A DNA stretch of 64,000 nt from Morella rubra. Taxonomy: Eukaryota > Streptophyta > Magnoliopsida > Fagales > Myricaceae. The DNA lies in the NCBI GenBank assembly GCA_003952965.2, contig CM025852.1:23701684-23765683 (forward strand). Reading direction: 5' to 3'. Made by a program: the position numbers and the translations under genes. Positions 1 to 11,290 of this stretch are shown piece by piece (positions within the stretch are counted from its first letter, which is position 1; every line of letters begins with the position of its first letter). A model generated the notes under the pieces. That model ran no database searches, was not told the DNA's origin, and saw only the letters and a program-made list of their open reading frames with translations.

Positions 1-110
1 AAAAAAGGCAAGAACAAATAAGATAACAAAACTACATGAAAAAATGAAATAAAATAGAAAAGGAAAAGAACGGGAATACAAAGAAGACCAAAATTGTATA
101 GATCCCCTAC

Positions 111-2507
111 TTAGCTTTACGCATCTGAGCTGCATAATGCTTCTTTATTCGCTCTGCACGTGCACCCGTGACCCTTCCATGGTGAGAACATGCGTCAATC
201 GCAACTACAGAGCGGTGGTATTCAAAAGAAAGTACTTGTGCAAGATAACCCTAGAAGAACAATATGTGTAAGGCTGCTGAAATACACGAACTATGGACAG
301 AAAATTAAAGTTTTGACCAAATGCAATGAAAAAGACAAGTGAAGATGGTATTGAGATATTGGAAGTAGAGTCAAATCCAGCTTCTACCAGATAAAACCAG
401 ATGCAGAAGAAAGTGAGGACACACCTGGCCTGCACCAACATCAACGATGGTATGAGCTCTTACACTGTCAGCTATTGAACTAACAACAGCTGAAATAACT
501 TCTACCTGTTATCAAGGTTAATACAATTAATAATGTAACCACAGGTCATATTCAAAACTCAGAGATGAGAACAATTGTAAGACAAAGAAAAATGCAAAGT
601 GACCTACTTCATGTTTTTTCTTCATATTCATGCCCTGAGCAAGAACGCTATTTATTGAAACCATGCGCAGGCTAGGTAACGCCTGCGTGAAATTGAAAGT
701 ACATCTAAGTTGAGTGTCTTATCCAATATTCACATAACACATAGAAAGCAAAAAGGGATAATGGCATAAGCAAAGCATCAAGAAAATAAAGTTACGGAAC
801 AAATCCAAGCCTTCAATGAAGTGTTTAATTGCTTCTTCCAAGAAAAGTTTAGCAACAAGGAAAAAGAACAACAAACAGAAACATATTAAGAAGAGAATAG
901 CTATGAAGGCTTAACAATTTTAGAAACTACAAAACTTCTACATTGGTGTGGAAACTTTAGCCTGCACATGTTGACACTTTTCTCTGAAATGTCTAGGAAA
1001 TCAAAGGAACAAAAGCAAATTTGCTGAAATCTATAATTTTTCCCAGTGCAACTAGGGAATAGTATCCATTTACCACTGCCTACTTTCACCAATTGATGTA
1101 GATTTGAATGGTACATACGAACAAACAGCTAATGTTCCAAAGCTTGATCTTCTTGAATACTTTGTGGAATCAATTTGTTGTCCAGTAACTCATAGATGTG
1201 AAATAAGAAAACCAATATAAATACCACTATTCTTTTATGAAACTTCATATAACTCACCCCTGATTTAGTTTAAGAATTCTTAGTTGAGTCTGTTTTAACA
1301 CGCTTCGTATAGAAAAAAGCAAGAGCTAAACGAGGGACAATTATCTAGTCCAAAGGTAAAAAAGATGTGCATCATGCTTGAGCACAAACTGTATTAAGGA
1401 TGGGAGGTTACCCTTTCTCTCTGTATGATTTGATGAATCTACAACCTACCACAAGCCCCACCTACGCATTGTACCACTTAAGACCTAGGAACTAATAGCA
1501 CAAATGCAAAACGGTTAGAGAACGGTAAGTCTGCACTCGATAAGTTATCACTCTGTCAAAACCACAAAATAAAACAATACTGAAAATGATTTTTTACAGG
1601 TAAGAAAAACTCGTGCACCCTCAATTGATTGAACCGCAGGACCTTACATCCCCGTTGTATGCAGGAAGGGAGATGTGCAATTGGTACAAAGACGGTTGGC
1701 AAATAAGTGTAAATATAGGAAAGTCTACATACAAGTTAATACAAACAAAAATGTCAGCGGCTGGTTAAAAATATCATACCGTGTGCAGGTCTGCCGGCTC
1801 TCTCGGAAAAACAAGAGACCTCAAATTTAGGACAAAATCCTTCAGCGAAGCAGGCCAGTGATCCTACCACCGAAGAAAAATAAGAATACATAAAACTAGC
1901 AGACTAGCGCAGAGCCACTGAACTCAACCAGTTGTGAATATCACGGCAATCCACTGATTCGCATAATTAAAGACCACAACGGACGCAAGAAACATGTCAG
2001 ACTTGGACAGAATTTTTATTCCGAATAAATGGCATAAGCGATGGATTTCATTCCAGGAAAGCCACGAAACTAAAGTCAATTCGAAAGAAAAGGCAAAATT
2101 CATGTTAAGAAGGGAAAACCTGGACCACTCCAGAAGGAATGAGGAGAAGATTCTCTACAGGTTCGTTCCGCAGACAATCCATCCATTCTTCATCAACAGC
2201 TTCCCACAGTCTATCCTGACAACATCAAAATAATCATTACGGTCGTAATTACTCTGATAAGAGTCAGGAAGTATAACCAATCACTCCCAGTGTGGTCGCC
2301 GAGGAAATTAAAAGGAAAACATGGGACCTTGAAGAAATTGACGACGTGAGCGTGCATCAAGAAGGCATAAGGCCTGAGGAAGTCGACGATGGCGTTGATC
2401 CATTGGAGGGTCTCTGCAGCAGTGTCGCACGAGTACTTGCAGGTACTCCCATTACTACCACTCATTGTCAGCGAGGGCGCTGGGGAGACGATACGACTGC
2501 GTCCCAC
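111..2507 (-). CDS. METTL25-like methyltransferase, 5' part (partial)
   Basis: Six exons can be joined in frame on the minus strand: 2328-2507, 2120-2215, 1780-1863, 608-682, 425-505 and 111-250. All introns are GT-AG and the phases agree. The first exon carries TAAETLQWINAIVDFLRPY and HAHVVNFFK; the second carries RLWEAVDEEWMDCLRNEPVE. These blocks are typical of the METTL25/RRNAD1 family. The fifth exon ends in DVGAGQ and the sixth begins GYLAQVLSF, together forming the glycine-rich SAM-binding motif I, followed by VVAIDACSHHGRVTGARAE. The family is a predicted SAM-dependent methyltransferase; its substrate in plants is not known to me. Translation may start at the second ATG (2463-2465), which gives a more family-like N-terminus. 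The last visible exon ends at a GTAG donor near 110, so the C-terminal part lies left of the window. Confidence 0.86.
683..1779 (-). other. Large intron 3 of the METTL25-like gene
   Basis: About 1.1 kb between exons 3 and 4, with a GT donor at its high end and a CAG acceptor at its low end (minus strand). I see no conserved coding block or mobile element in it; the short ORFs there have no recognisable content. Confidence 0.7.
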
Positions 2508-2587
2508 TCAACTTGGATTGAACATATTTCTCGTGAAGTATTCGTTTTTGTATCTCGTAATACTGTTTTATCTGAGTCGTTTAATTT

Positions 2588-2637
2588 TGGTTTACATTGA
2601 CAAATTTTTTTTTTTCTAAGTGGTTTACATTGACAAA
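2588..2637 (-). mobile_element. Solo poly(A) micro-insertion with 17-bp TSD
   Basis: The direct repeat TGGTTTACATTGACAAA occurs at 2588-2604 and 2621-2637, exact over 17 bp. Between the copies is only a run of 11 T followed by CTAAG (2605-2620). Read on the minus strand the insert is CTTAG then A11. This has the hallmarks of target-primed retroposition (poly(A) plus long target-site duplication) but almost no body. The CTAAG/poly(T) joint is the same as at the tail of the full SINE at 12794-13094. Confidence 0.75.
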
Positions 2638-3400
2638 TGACAATCACAAATTACAACGTTCCCCACCGCATAACTAACTACCTTGGCTTGACAACCGTGA
2701 AAATTCCTTTTTGTTTTATATACTAAAGGTGGAACCGGGACAACATTTCATTTCATAACTTCTTGGCTAACTACTTGACTACAGTGATTAACTAAAATTT
2801 TTACTCTCTAAAATTTTATCATCATTATAAAAAAATTTCTCTATTTACTTTTTTACTAATTCTCATAAATTTTTTCACTCCCTCTGCTCACTTTTTCATC
2901 AACTCTCGTACTCAAAATTTTAACCACCTAAAAATTTTATCACTCAAACACAACTTTATTAAAGTCTTCATATTCTCACATCTATACAAAATAGAAATAA
3001 AAAGTATATATTTAGTTTTAACTTTAAAAAAAAAATAGTAAGAGTTTCTTTTTTATAATAACAGTAAGTTTTTGAAAAATAAAATTTATAACTTAAAAAA
3101 CAAGAATCCTCTATAATTTTCTATTCAAATTGAAAGATGTAATTCAAATAAAAATAGGCACAGCAGATAAATTTATTGTGAAACTTATACTATTTAAAAA
3201 TTTAGATAGACAATATTAATAGAAAATTACAATTAGACAAAAAATTGCGAGACTAATCCCTCAACCATATAAATTAAGAAGATGAATTTAAAATATTTTT
3301 TCTCAACATTTTACTGTGTTTTTTTAAACCCTGTATAGCTTGAATGCAAATTAAATAGGAAAACAAAAAACAAAGGGAGCGAGCCAACTGGGCCTACTGG
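2638..3400. other. AT-rich spacer between divergent genes
   Basis: The spacer separates the METTL25-like gene (minus) from the DUF1645 gene (plus). From about 2740 to 2960 it contains repeated CTCTAAAATTTTA-like and CACTTTTTCA-like words, resembling the AT-rich MITE relics seen elsewhere in the window, but I cannot define ends. No coding content is seen. Confidence 0.5.
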
Positions 3401-3432
3401 CCTAGCTTGAATGCAAATTCAGAGATCCGGGC

Positions 3433-3440
3433 TATATAAA
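3433..3440 (+). promoter_or_regulatory. TATA box of the DUF1645 gene
   Basis: TATATAAA lies about 195 bp upstream of the chosen ATG at 3635, followed by a CT-rich leader (3530-3600) typical of plant 5' UTRs. It is the only good TATA match close to the gene. Confidence 0.6.
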
Positions 3441-3634
3441 TATATACTCCAAAGTATGCCTCGACTGCATTCCCTCAACCCTGCACTAATATCCACACAG
3501 CTCTTTCTAGTCTCTTACTCTCTTTCAAACCCTAGAACAGTGCCAACAAAACCTCTTCCCCTCTCCCACCCCTCCCCCCTCCTCTCTCTTTCCAGCAATG
3601 TGATTCCAGCAAAACTTGAAGTACGTCGTTGGAA

Positions 3635-4849
3635 ATGGCTTCTGCATGCGTCAACAACATTGGCTTGTCACCGGAGAGCTTCCTCGACTGCTCCCCTGCG
3701 ACCTACCCTCCGTACGGCTGGCTTAGCCCTCGCATCTCTTTCAGTCGCGATGATGACTCGTCCAAGCTCGCTGGACTTAAACCTTCACCTCCAGCTGCCG
3801 ATGACCCGACGGAGAAGCCAGATCCGGAAGCTCCGGCCGGAGATTTTGAGTTCAGGCTCGAAGATCCGGTGACGATGCTTCCCGCCGACGAGCTATTCTC
3901 TGACGGAAAGCTTGTACCTCTGCAGCTATCTTTGGTCAAACCGTCGGTCAACGAGCCAACCACCTCGTCGGAAATCAGGTCGCCGGAGTCTGCCAAGTTC
4001 CGCCGGAGAACCGAAATATCCGGTTCGGATCCTTACCTGTTCTCTCCTAAAGCTCCGAGGTGCTCTAGTCGTTGGAAGGAGCTTTTGGGGCTGAAGAAGC
4101 TTTACCAGAACGCTAACACCAAAACTGAGACCCAAAAGACAACCTCTTCGAGCACTAATCCAAAGTCCCTGAAGCATTTTCTCCACAGGAACTCAAAATC
4201 CTCATCGTCTTCCTCTGACGCTTCACTGAGCCTTCCATTGTTGAAGGACTCGGACTGTGAGTCTGTTTCCATCTCCTCCCGTCTGTCTCTTTCGTCCTCG
4301 TCCTCGGGTCACGAACACGAAGATCTCCCTAGACTCTCACTGGACTCTGACAAACCAAACCCGAATCCTATTTCCCTTCACCGGAATCCGAACAACCCAC
4401 CGAGGATGAGAATGGTGAAGCACAGGGCAAAATCGTTCGAAAATAATCCAAACCCGACGAGGGTGGGACGGAGCCCGATGAGGAGGCCAGCCGGGGAGCA
4501 ATCCGGCAGTGTTGGGACCGCAGGAGTCTCGGTGGACAGTCCGAGAATGAACTCATCGGGGAAGATAGTGTTTCAGAGCTTGGAGCGTAGCTCGAGCAGT
4601 CCGAGTAGCTTCAACGGTGGACCCAGGACGTTTAAGCACAGGGGAATGGAGCGCTCCTACTCTGCCAACGTGAGGGTTACTCCGGTTCTCAATGTTCCGG
4701 TTTGTTCGCTCCGTGGATCGTCGAAGTCTGTCTCCGTGTTTGCTTTCGGCCAACTGTTCTCGTCGCCGCAGAAAAGAGAAGGTAACAGCACCGGGGGAAG
4801 TAACAGAAGCTCGAACAATCATAGCAGGAATCGCACCGATCGAACTTGA
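3635..4849 (+). CDS. DUF1645 family protein, intronless
   Basis: A single open frame of 404 codons. The in-frame TTG two codons earlier is not a start, so the ATG at 3635 (MASACVNNIGLSPESF) is used. Visible blocks match the plant DUF1645 family: YPPYGWLSPRISFSR near residues 24-38, FEFRLEDP followed by the ADELFSDGKLVPL block (about 71-96), and a basic RCSSRWKELLGLKKLY block (about 142-157). Serine-rich low-complexity segments follow, then a conserved basic C-terminal region. No membrane segment or signal peptide is seen. The biochemical role is unknown; relatives are annotated as stress-responsive or hypothetical nuclear/cytosolic proteins. GC content is clearly higher than in the flanks, as expected for real coding DNA. 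Confidence 0.85.
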   Translation: MASACVNNIGLSPESFLDCSPATYPPYGWLSPRISFSRDDDSSKLAGLKPSPPAADDPTEKPDPEAPAGDFEFRLEDPVTMLPADELFSDGKLVPLQLSLVKPSVNEPTTSSEIRSPESAKFRRRTEISGSDPYLFSPKAPRCSSRWKELLGLKKLYQNANTKTETQKTTSSSTNPKSLKHFLHRNSKSSSSSSDASLSLPLLKDSDCESVSISSRLSLSSSSSGHEHEDLPRLSLDSDKPNPNPISLHRNPNNPPRMRMVKHRAKSFENNPNPTRVGRSPMRRPAGEQSGSVGTAGVSVDSPRMNSSGKIVFQSLERSSSSPSSFNGGPRTFKHRGMERSYSANVRVTPVLNVPVCSLRGSSKSVSVFAFGQLFSSPQKREGNSTGGSNRSSNNHSRNRTDRT

Positions 4850-7800
4850 CTGATCACAATTAGGAGAAACAAAAAGGGAGGGTAAAACATTTGGAAACCA
4901 ATTTCTGTTATGGCCGTTTTTCTTTGCTTTCTTTTCCGTTATCCTTTGCGTTTCGAAGCAAACACCGCATGACATTGCTGGTCTTCTGGGGTTGGTCAGC
5001 TAATTTCCCTTCTTCTTTTTTTTCTTTGTACTGATTTTGGGTCTTGTAAATATGCGGGGATTTTCTCTATCTTGTTGGTCACTCTGGTTTTTTTCTCCTC
5101 TTTCAGCTAACTTTAATGGTAAAAGCTTAAAGCTATGAAGTAGGAAGTAGGATTTCCAGGATCTCCAGTGCTTGCTCTTGTTCTGTTCTTCTTTGATCTG
5201 AAAGATATCGAATCTCTGTTAATTTTTTCCTTCTTCTCCTGTTCATCAGGACCCCGACTGTGATGTGAAATTTGTTTGTAGCGCACGCACTTTTCGTTTT
5301 TCTTATTATTTTTACGTGGTAGGAGATTCGCTTGCGAAATACTCCCGACGTACCTGAAAGGCGAGGGGGGGAGGATTATTCTAATGATGCCTAACATGTT
5401 GGGCCTTATCTAATCTGTCTCTTTCCATGAATTTTAATTTGTACTTTTTAATTTTGGTGGTTTGTTGTCTACTGTGGGAGGCATGGGAAATGATGCCAAG
5501 ATTCAAACAGTTGTTCAGAGGCGCCAGCTCTGCTGGAATAGTATTTTTGCACGTCAGTCTGCTCCCATAGCTCCTTGCGCCCTTTTCTTTAATTTTCTGT
5601 TTGGTTCTAATTTATCCAACCCTTCTAGTGTGGTCGGTGTGGACCACGTGTGATTCCGTTGTTAGGATTAAATAAATACGTAGAACCGAGTTATATATAG
5701 AAACTATAAGCTGTAGTACAAAAACAAAGATACATTGATTATGTTAAATTCAGTAATATTTTATTAAATCTGATTGAATAAATCGGATTAACTGGGGGGA
5801 CGGGCGAGATTTCCTTGGGAGTTCGTTGATTGGCAGAGACCAGAGTGTGTAACGAAAATGGCCAGCTAGGCTGTCTGGATCGAAAGATGCTTTTACCCCA
5901 GCTGGCCTACAAGTTTTGCGTGACCGAACCGGAGGCAAAGAAGCCCATGTGCGAGTGTGAGGGAGCGAGAGCCTAATAAGGTAGCAATTTTAGCAAGAGT
6001 TTTTTATTTTGTCGTTGTCCGCAGGTCCGTGTCCCATCTCCACCCCCCCTGCGCATGTTAAGAAAACACGCCTTGGCGCTTCCAATAAATAGGCAGCTCA
6101 GCTGCCTCCGCTGCCCGCTGGCGCTACTTTTGATTTGATCGCTGAGGCGGTGATATAGAGCAGCTAAGGCCTCAGAATCGTTTCTTCTGGTGGTCTTTGG
6201 CTCTATAAATCTATACGGATTCCTAACCCACTCCTATAAAGTTGCATTTTACCCCGGACCCTGATGCTTTGGGCAAATTCTCACTTCCCAAACACGAAGG
6301 AGCACAGAATTGTTGGGGGTCTGAGCTGTTAATCGAGGGACCGGACCAATCAGTTTTGTCCCACTTGTATTTCGTTAATAGCGCTGACAGGGATGATCAC
6401 AGTAGTTTGTCCACCCTTATCCTATAAGGGCAATTCTGTCCTTTTGAGCATTTGCTTTATGACTTTTCAGTTTATTATATTTTCTTCCCGAAGAAAGTTA
6501 TCTTGGTGTTCTGAAGAAAGTAAACAAAAGTTGAAATTCTTTTGATAAACATGGAATATTCAGTGCGTTTCGAACACCAATGAATTCGGTGCAGCTTTTT
6601 CTCTCAATTAAGGTCCAAACTACTTCATCGCATAACCTTTTTGACTAATGATACTTCCATTAAAGCTTTTGGATTGCTGACTTAGTTCGCTTTCTTCGGA
6701 GATAAATCAGCCGGAAAGTTTAATGGGAAAGTTAATCTGAAGTGGAGGAAATAAATTCTGAGCAGACCCCAATTCATCATAGCCAAAAAAAAAAAAAAAA
6801 AACTTGCTTCTAACGGCTATATTTAGAATGTGATATCTAATGCAACACATGAACAAAGAGGCGGACCTAGGCAGCAGAGGAAAAAGAGTGCCAAAATGGA
6901 AAAACGTGCCGATGGGCAGTCTCTGGGTAGTTTCCCCCAACGGCCCCTAAATTTTATCCTAATTTTATATAATACCCAATTGCTGATCTGTTAAAGTGAG
7001 TGAACGAAAAAAAGGAGACGGCCAGGTCTTCCGGTGAGTGGGGCAAAGGAAAAAGAGTGCCAAAATGAAATGGCTTTTTCCGTCGTTATCGAGGAGGTTC
7101 ACAAAGCCATCAGATTCACAGCCACTCAGCCAGGTCACAGATCTTTTGAACGAGAGCACACTTCGTACGCAGTGTTGTGGGGCCATGTGAACGAGCGAAC
7201 TACTTGAGGTCACATCACCGTATCTACTCCAGTCCACATGAAGGGGGGCCGGTTTGATTGCTTTCTCGTCGCTTTATCAGATGATTTATAAGGAAAGTGT
7301 ACCATTGGTTTAGTTTACGTACCCTGATGATCAGCTGCCCAAAATATCTGGCTTGCGTGGTGACATGCAAGCAGTGCCGGAACAGGGGTTTTCAGAACTG
7401 TACAACTAGCAGATAATTTTAATTACGGCCCTACAAAATAAAGATAATTGTAGTTACGTCCCTTTCTCTTCGTTGTTGTTCACGGTAGCCGGCGAAGTCT
7501 AATCATTTTTTTTCTTTTGTGAGCAAGAAGTCTTATCTTTAAAAGTACAGAAAGATGTCCTTTGTTATTTTTATGTGGTCGCTATTCATGCCTTTAGAAG
7601 TATACAAGTTCAGTGCAAAATTGAAGGGATCTCAAGAATTTCCATGAATCCGCGTGACTTCCAATTAAATTATATGTTTTTAGAATCTTATTTTGCAAGA
7701 GAAATATATAGCTTTGCCTGCGATTTAAGAAGGCGTGGAAATTTCTATTGTATCCTTACTCTTGTTCAAATTAAGCTGTATTGAGTTTTGGAGCTTCGAA

Positions 7801-10455
7801 GCTGGCATAAATACTTCTGCAAGGTACGTACAGGGACTAACATGGGCAGCTCATAGTCATATGTCACGGACTCACGAATTGGAGAGATCGAATGCAAGGA
7901 CAATGGGCTCCGATTCCGAATGTTCAATTACTATGGGTGTGTTTAGCGTACGCGACGATGGATAAAGGAAAGAGCACTGTTGCGTTCTGCATGAGCAGCT
8001 TGGCCGCGCTTACTTTTCTGCTGCGCCGGGCAGTGCTGTTGCTTTCTTTGATGACACGAGTAGCGTGCTTTTTGTCAAAGTTCGGCTGCGCTAGTTGCAT
8101 CGTGCATGCTACTTAACCACTAGTAAGATTTACATGCAGTTTTTGTGGGTCTAGCTGTACTACTTCCTGTTCTTTTATGCCTCTTGTCTGGTCCGCAAGA
8201 GCTTCTACCAAGTAGTATAAGGTAGGGTTCTTGCCCACTTTAATTTATTGTCTATCGTCGAATTTGTTGACCGCTAATATCGAAGCGTAGAGCCTCATCT
8301 TAGCTTTGTACGTGTAAAGTGAAACGAGGGTGGAAACGAGGCTGGACAGAGGTCTGGGGATTGCCTACGAGCTACGAGCCTGGTCTTAGCTCGTGTACAG
8401 TAACTCCTGCCCTTGGAGTCATGAAGAAGAAGCTACTGCGCGCCGCTCCTCTTATCTAATAGAATTATGGCACATTAGAGTGGGTTTTTGTTTGACAGAG
8501 AACATTATCTCATCAATGGATGTTTCTCGAATTACTTCGAGATTTTATTTACTCTTCTCAAATGATTTAAACGCCAAACATATTAATAAACTTGTCAGTT
8601 AGACTGAAACCTTCTCAAGAGTTCAGATTGCAGGCTGGGATGTACTGCACTGGCTGCCGAGATGGACACTGTGGAGTGCATGAAGCTCGCATCATGATCT
8701 CATCGGTGGTCAAAAGGGCCTATTGATGGCATTTGCTTTTGCATTTTTTTTTGGAATTTTGTGCTGCCCCCGACTCCGAGCCCCCACCCCCCTCACCAAA
8801 AGAAAGGACTATGGGGGAAAGATGCAGTAGCCGTTTTGACCGTATTAGCCTATTAGGGGGAAAATGGGTGGGGCCTTCAACTCAGTCCCCGTCCTCCTCT
8901 GGGGCTCTCTCACCAGCTGCCTCGTCATGCTAATTTTTTACGGGGCTGATTTGATTCTTTGTTTTTAAGCCTGAAGTTTGAAGCCCTGTTTTTTCTTTTC
9001 TTTTTATGACATTTCTTTGGAAACTTGTCACGTGACATTCTTTTGCCATATTAGGAACTTCCTTGTCTTCTTTCATCTGGTGGGGGTGGGGGTGGGGGGA
9101 TTTCGGTTTCGCATTAAGTTAATATCGGAATTAGAGTCGGATTGATTTTTTTAAAAAAAAATTCTGAAAAGGATTTGAACATTTTGGTTCCGGAAATTTA
9201 TTTTTTTATTTTTTAAGTTTTAGCCCTTATTAAAAAAAAATAACTTAGTATGGCTAATAATTTATTTATTGTTGATAGAAATTATCAAATAACAAAATTA
9301 CATACATTTTTTAATGAATGTTTATTTTAATCTTGTTATTTCACATAAAAAATATTAAATAATGTTATATCAAATAATTAATTCATTATGGATAGAACGC
9401 ACGTCAAATAAATGGGCTTAAATTATCATCCATAAAGCTCAATTTTATAAATAAATTAAAAAAGCACAATCCATGTTCAAAATGCCTAAAGAGAGTGTTC
9501 TGCCCGTTACGATTCATATACAATTTGGTCAAAAAAATGCTCAGTTATTAGAACAGGAGCAATTTCTGATTTTATAATTTTTAGTTTCGTTCCAAAACAA
9601 AATCGGAATTAAAAAAGAAGTTCTGATTCCATCGGTTTTGGTATCCACTCTAACTTTTATAGACTGAATTTCCTATTTCTTCTTCTAATAAATAAAGAAA
9701 ATAAAGACATGGCTTCGTTATGGAATTGGTTTCACCTGACCATCGGTGGATTATGTTTTCTATTATTTTTTTTTCACAAGTAATTATAGCCCATTAGTTG
9801 TCATGCCAGGCCGAGGCTATGCCATCTTGATGTGGGTCTGACCTGACGATCTATCATGGCCTCACTCTGAAAAGCCTAATCCCATATTTTCGAGTTCAAA
9901 ATGAATTTCGAGCCCAACCAAATTTTTTAAACTACCTCTGTCCTCTAATGTTAAAATGCCTATATTGGCCCCATTTTTTTTTCTTTCTTTTTGTCATATA
10001 ATATTTTTTTGGAGTAAATATTGACTTAATTCCAATGGGTTTCTTCGCTTAATGTTTGTTAGAGAATATAAGTTAAATAATAAAATTTACAAAAGAAATA
10101 AAGATAATAAGAGAAGAGAAAAGAAAGCAATCACTGTTATCTTTAGAAAAAGAAAGAATTAAATTACGAAACAAGGTGATAGGAACAGAGGCCATTGATG
10201 AAGAAAGAGTTATGCAATTGTGGGCCGTGGCCCATGAAGTTTGGGCGGGCCAGATTTATAACTTGAAGTATTGGTTAGTATTTGAACGGGCTATTGTAAT
10301 GCCTGTCAGCGCAGGCTGTGGATCCTACCTCGTTTCGTTTCGGTTTCATTTCGTTTTGTTCTTCCTAAAGCATGAATTGGATCCTGCTGTTGTTTCATAA
10401 AATCAAAATCAAAATCTGCCGCTCAAAAAATAAAAAATAAAGCGTAAAAATCGCC
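4850..10455. other. Gene-poor spacer
   Basis: The 3' flank of the DUF1645 gene is followed by 5.6 kb without a convincing gene. Short ORFs (for example near 5470, 6240, 7580 and 8730) have no recognisable domain and no splice partners. Visible items are poly(A) at 6786-6802, a repeated AAAAAGAGTGCCAAAATG word at about 6882 and 7051, a G-rich run at 9079-9099, and an AT-rich stretch at 9120-9680 that may be an old transposon relic. Confidence 0.6.
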
Positions 10456-10458
10456 TAT

Positions 10459-10640
10459 GGTACCGTTTGTTTCTCCAATATTTTGGGCATGAAAATTTCC
10501 AGCAAAATAAACACATTCCAAAAATTTTAACTTTTACACATATATACTTCACCTTTCACAAACCTCAATAAATCTCAATAAAGTAAAGATTCCCAAAATT
10601 TCGAAAATATTCTTCGAAATTTTAACAAATAAACACTCCC
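10459..10640. mobile_element. MITE, GTTTGTTT-type, ~182 bp
   Basis: The ends are inverted (GGTACCGTTTGTTT on the left; AAATAAACACTCCC on the right), flanked by TAT on both sides (10456-10458 and 10641-10643). The internal words ACTTTTACACATA, CACAAACCTCAATAAA and AGTAAAGATTC are shared with the element at 18456-18638, so this is the same family with nearly the same length. The 3-bp duplication suggests a PIF/Harbinger (Tourist-like) origin, but that is inferred. Confidence 0.7.
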
Positions 10641-10861
10641 TATATCTCCACCGTCGAACTAAGCCACAATAGCATCACCCTTTCCGATGCCCAATGAAGT
10701 AAAAAATAATCGGAATATCACAAAATTCACTGCACATATAGTTCGAGGGAGCTGGGCTAAAACCAAAACGAAAAATTTTGGAGAACTTGCAAAACTGAGG
10801 AAATAATAAGCTAGGCTGCCCTGTGCGTCAGCCTCCAAAGCTCAAATTAGAGTGCCATCAG

Positions 10862-11129
10862 GGCGAGGTTCCTTCCCTTGCGGCAGAAGAGATCCCATCG
10901 CTTGTATCGGAAAAAGAACAGAATATTTACAAGGCAGGGAAGGGAATGAGAGAGAGGTTTCTATGAGAAAAGGGGCAAAGAAGGACTTACAGAGAGAGAC
11001 GGGGGAGCACGTAGCCAATTCCATTTCTGTCATACTTCCCCTCCTCTTCTTCTTCTATCTTGATGCCTATTCGCCATGTCCAGCAGAGAACAAGGATGTC
11101 TATCTACTGGGAAGGGAAGGAACCTCGCC
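10862..11129. repeat. Inverted repeat around the ACS fragment
   Basis: An exact 18-bp word, GGCGAGGTTCCTTCCCTT at 10862-10879, returns as its reverse complement at 11112-11129, with weaker similarity extending outwards. Both arms encode a GKEPR-like peptide on their own strand, so part of the acetyl-CoA synthetase fragment has been copied in opposite orientation. Confidence 0.7.
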
Positions 11130-11290
11130 TTGAGGGGACTTTAACGTACGCCCAGCTTCTAGCCAAAATATGCCGACTTGCAAACTACTTAAAACGTATG
11201 GCTATAAAACATGCTGTTGCTATTGTGGCCTATTCGCCACTGCTAATGCAACTTCCTGTTGCTTTAATACTCGAATCCCATCAGTAAGTT
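11095..11290 (+). pseudogene. Acetyl-CoA synthetase gene fragment
   Basis: The translation contains MSIYWEGKEPRLEGTLTYAQ, then LLAKICRLANYLKRM and a PLLMQLPVAL block. This matches one N-terminal-side exon of plant acetyl-CoA synthetase (ACS), where the family has an IYWEGNEP...TLTY...LANYLK...LPMLMELPIAML pattern. None of the catalytic AMP-binding core follows, and no neighbouring ACS exons were found within several kb. I read it as a captured or decayed exon. A functional short peptide is unlikely. Confidence 0.7.

Noticed and set aside
3411..3872. 153-aa ORF overlapping the start of the DUF1645 gene
   Set aside because: It spans the TATA region and the CT-rich leader in another frame, and the conserved family blocks are all in the frame starting at 3635.
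7000..7240. Possible short gene on the minus strand (90-aa ORF)
   Set aside because: No recognisable motif, no splice partners, and composition like the surrounding spacer.
8679..8699. A word resembling mature miR167 (TGAAGCT...CATGATCT)
   Set aside because: Four of 21 positions differ from miR167, and I found no complementary arm within about 150 bp that would form a precursor hairpin.
9079..9099. G-rich run (possible G-quadruplex)
   Set aside because: Three long G tracts but the fourth is only two bases. It is low-complexity sequence with no gene nearby, so not claimed as functional.
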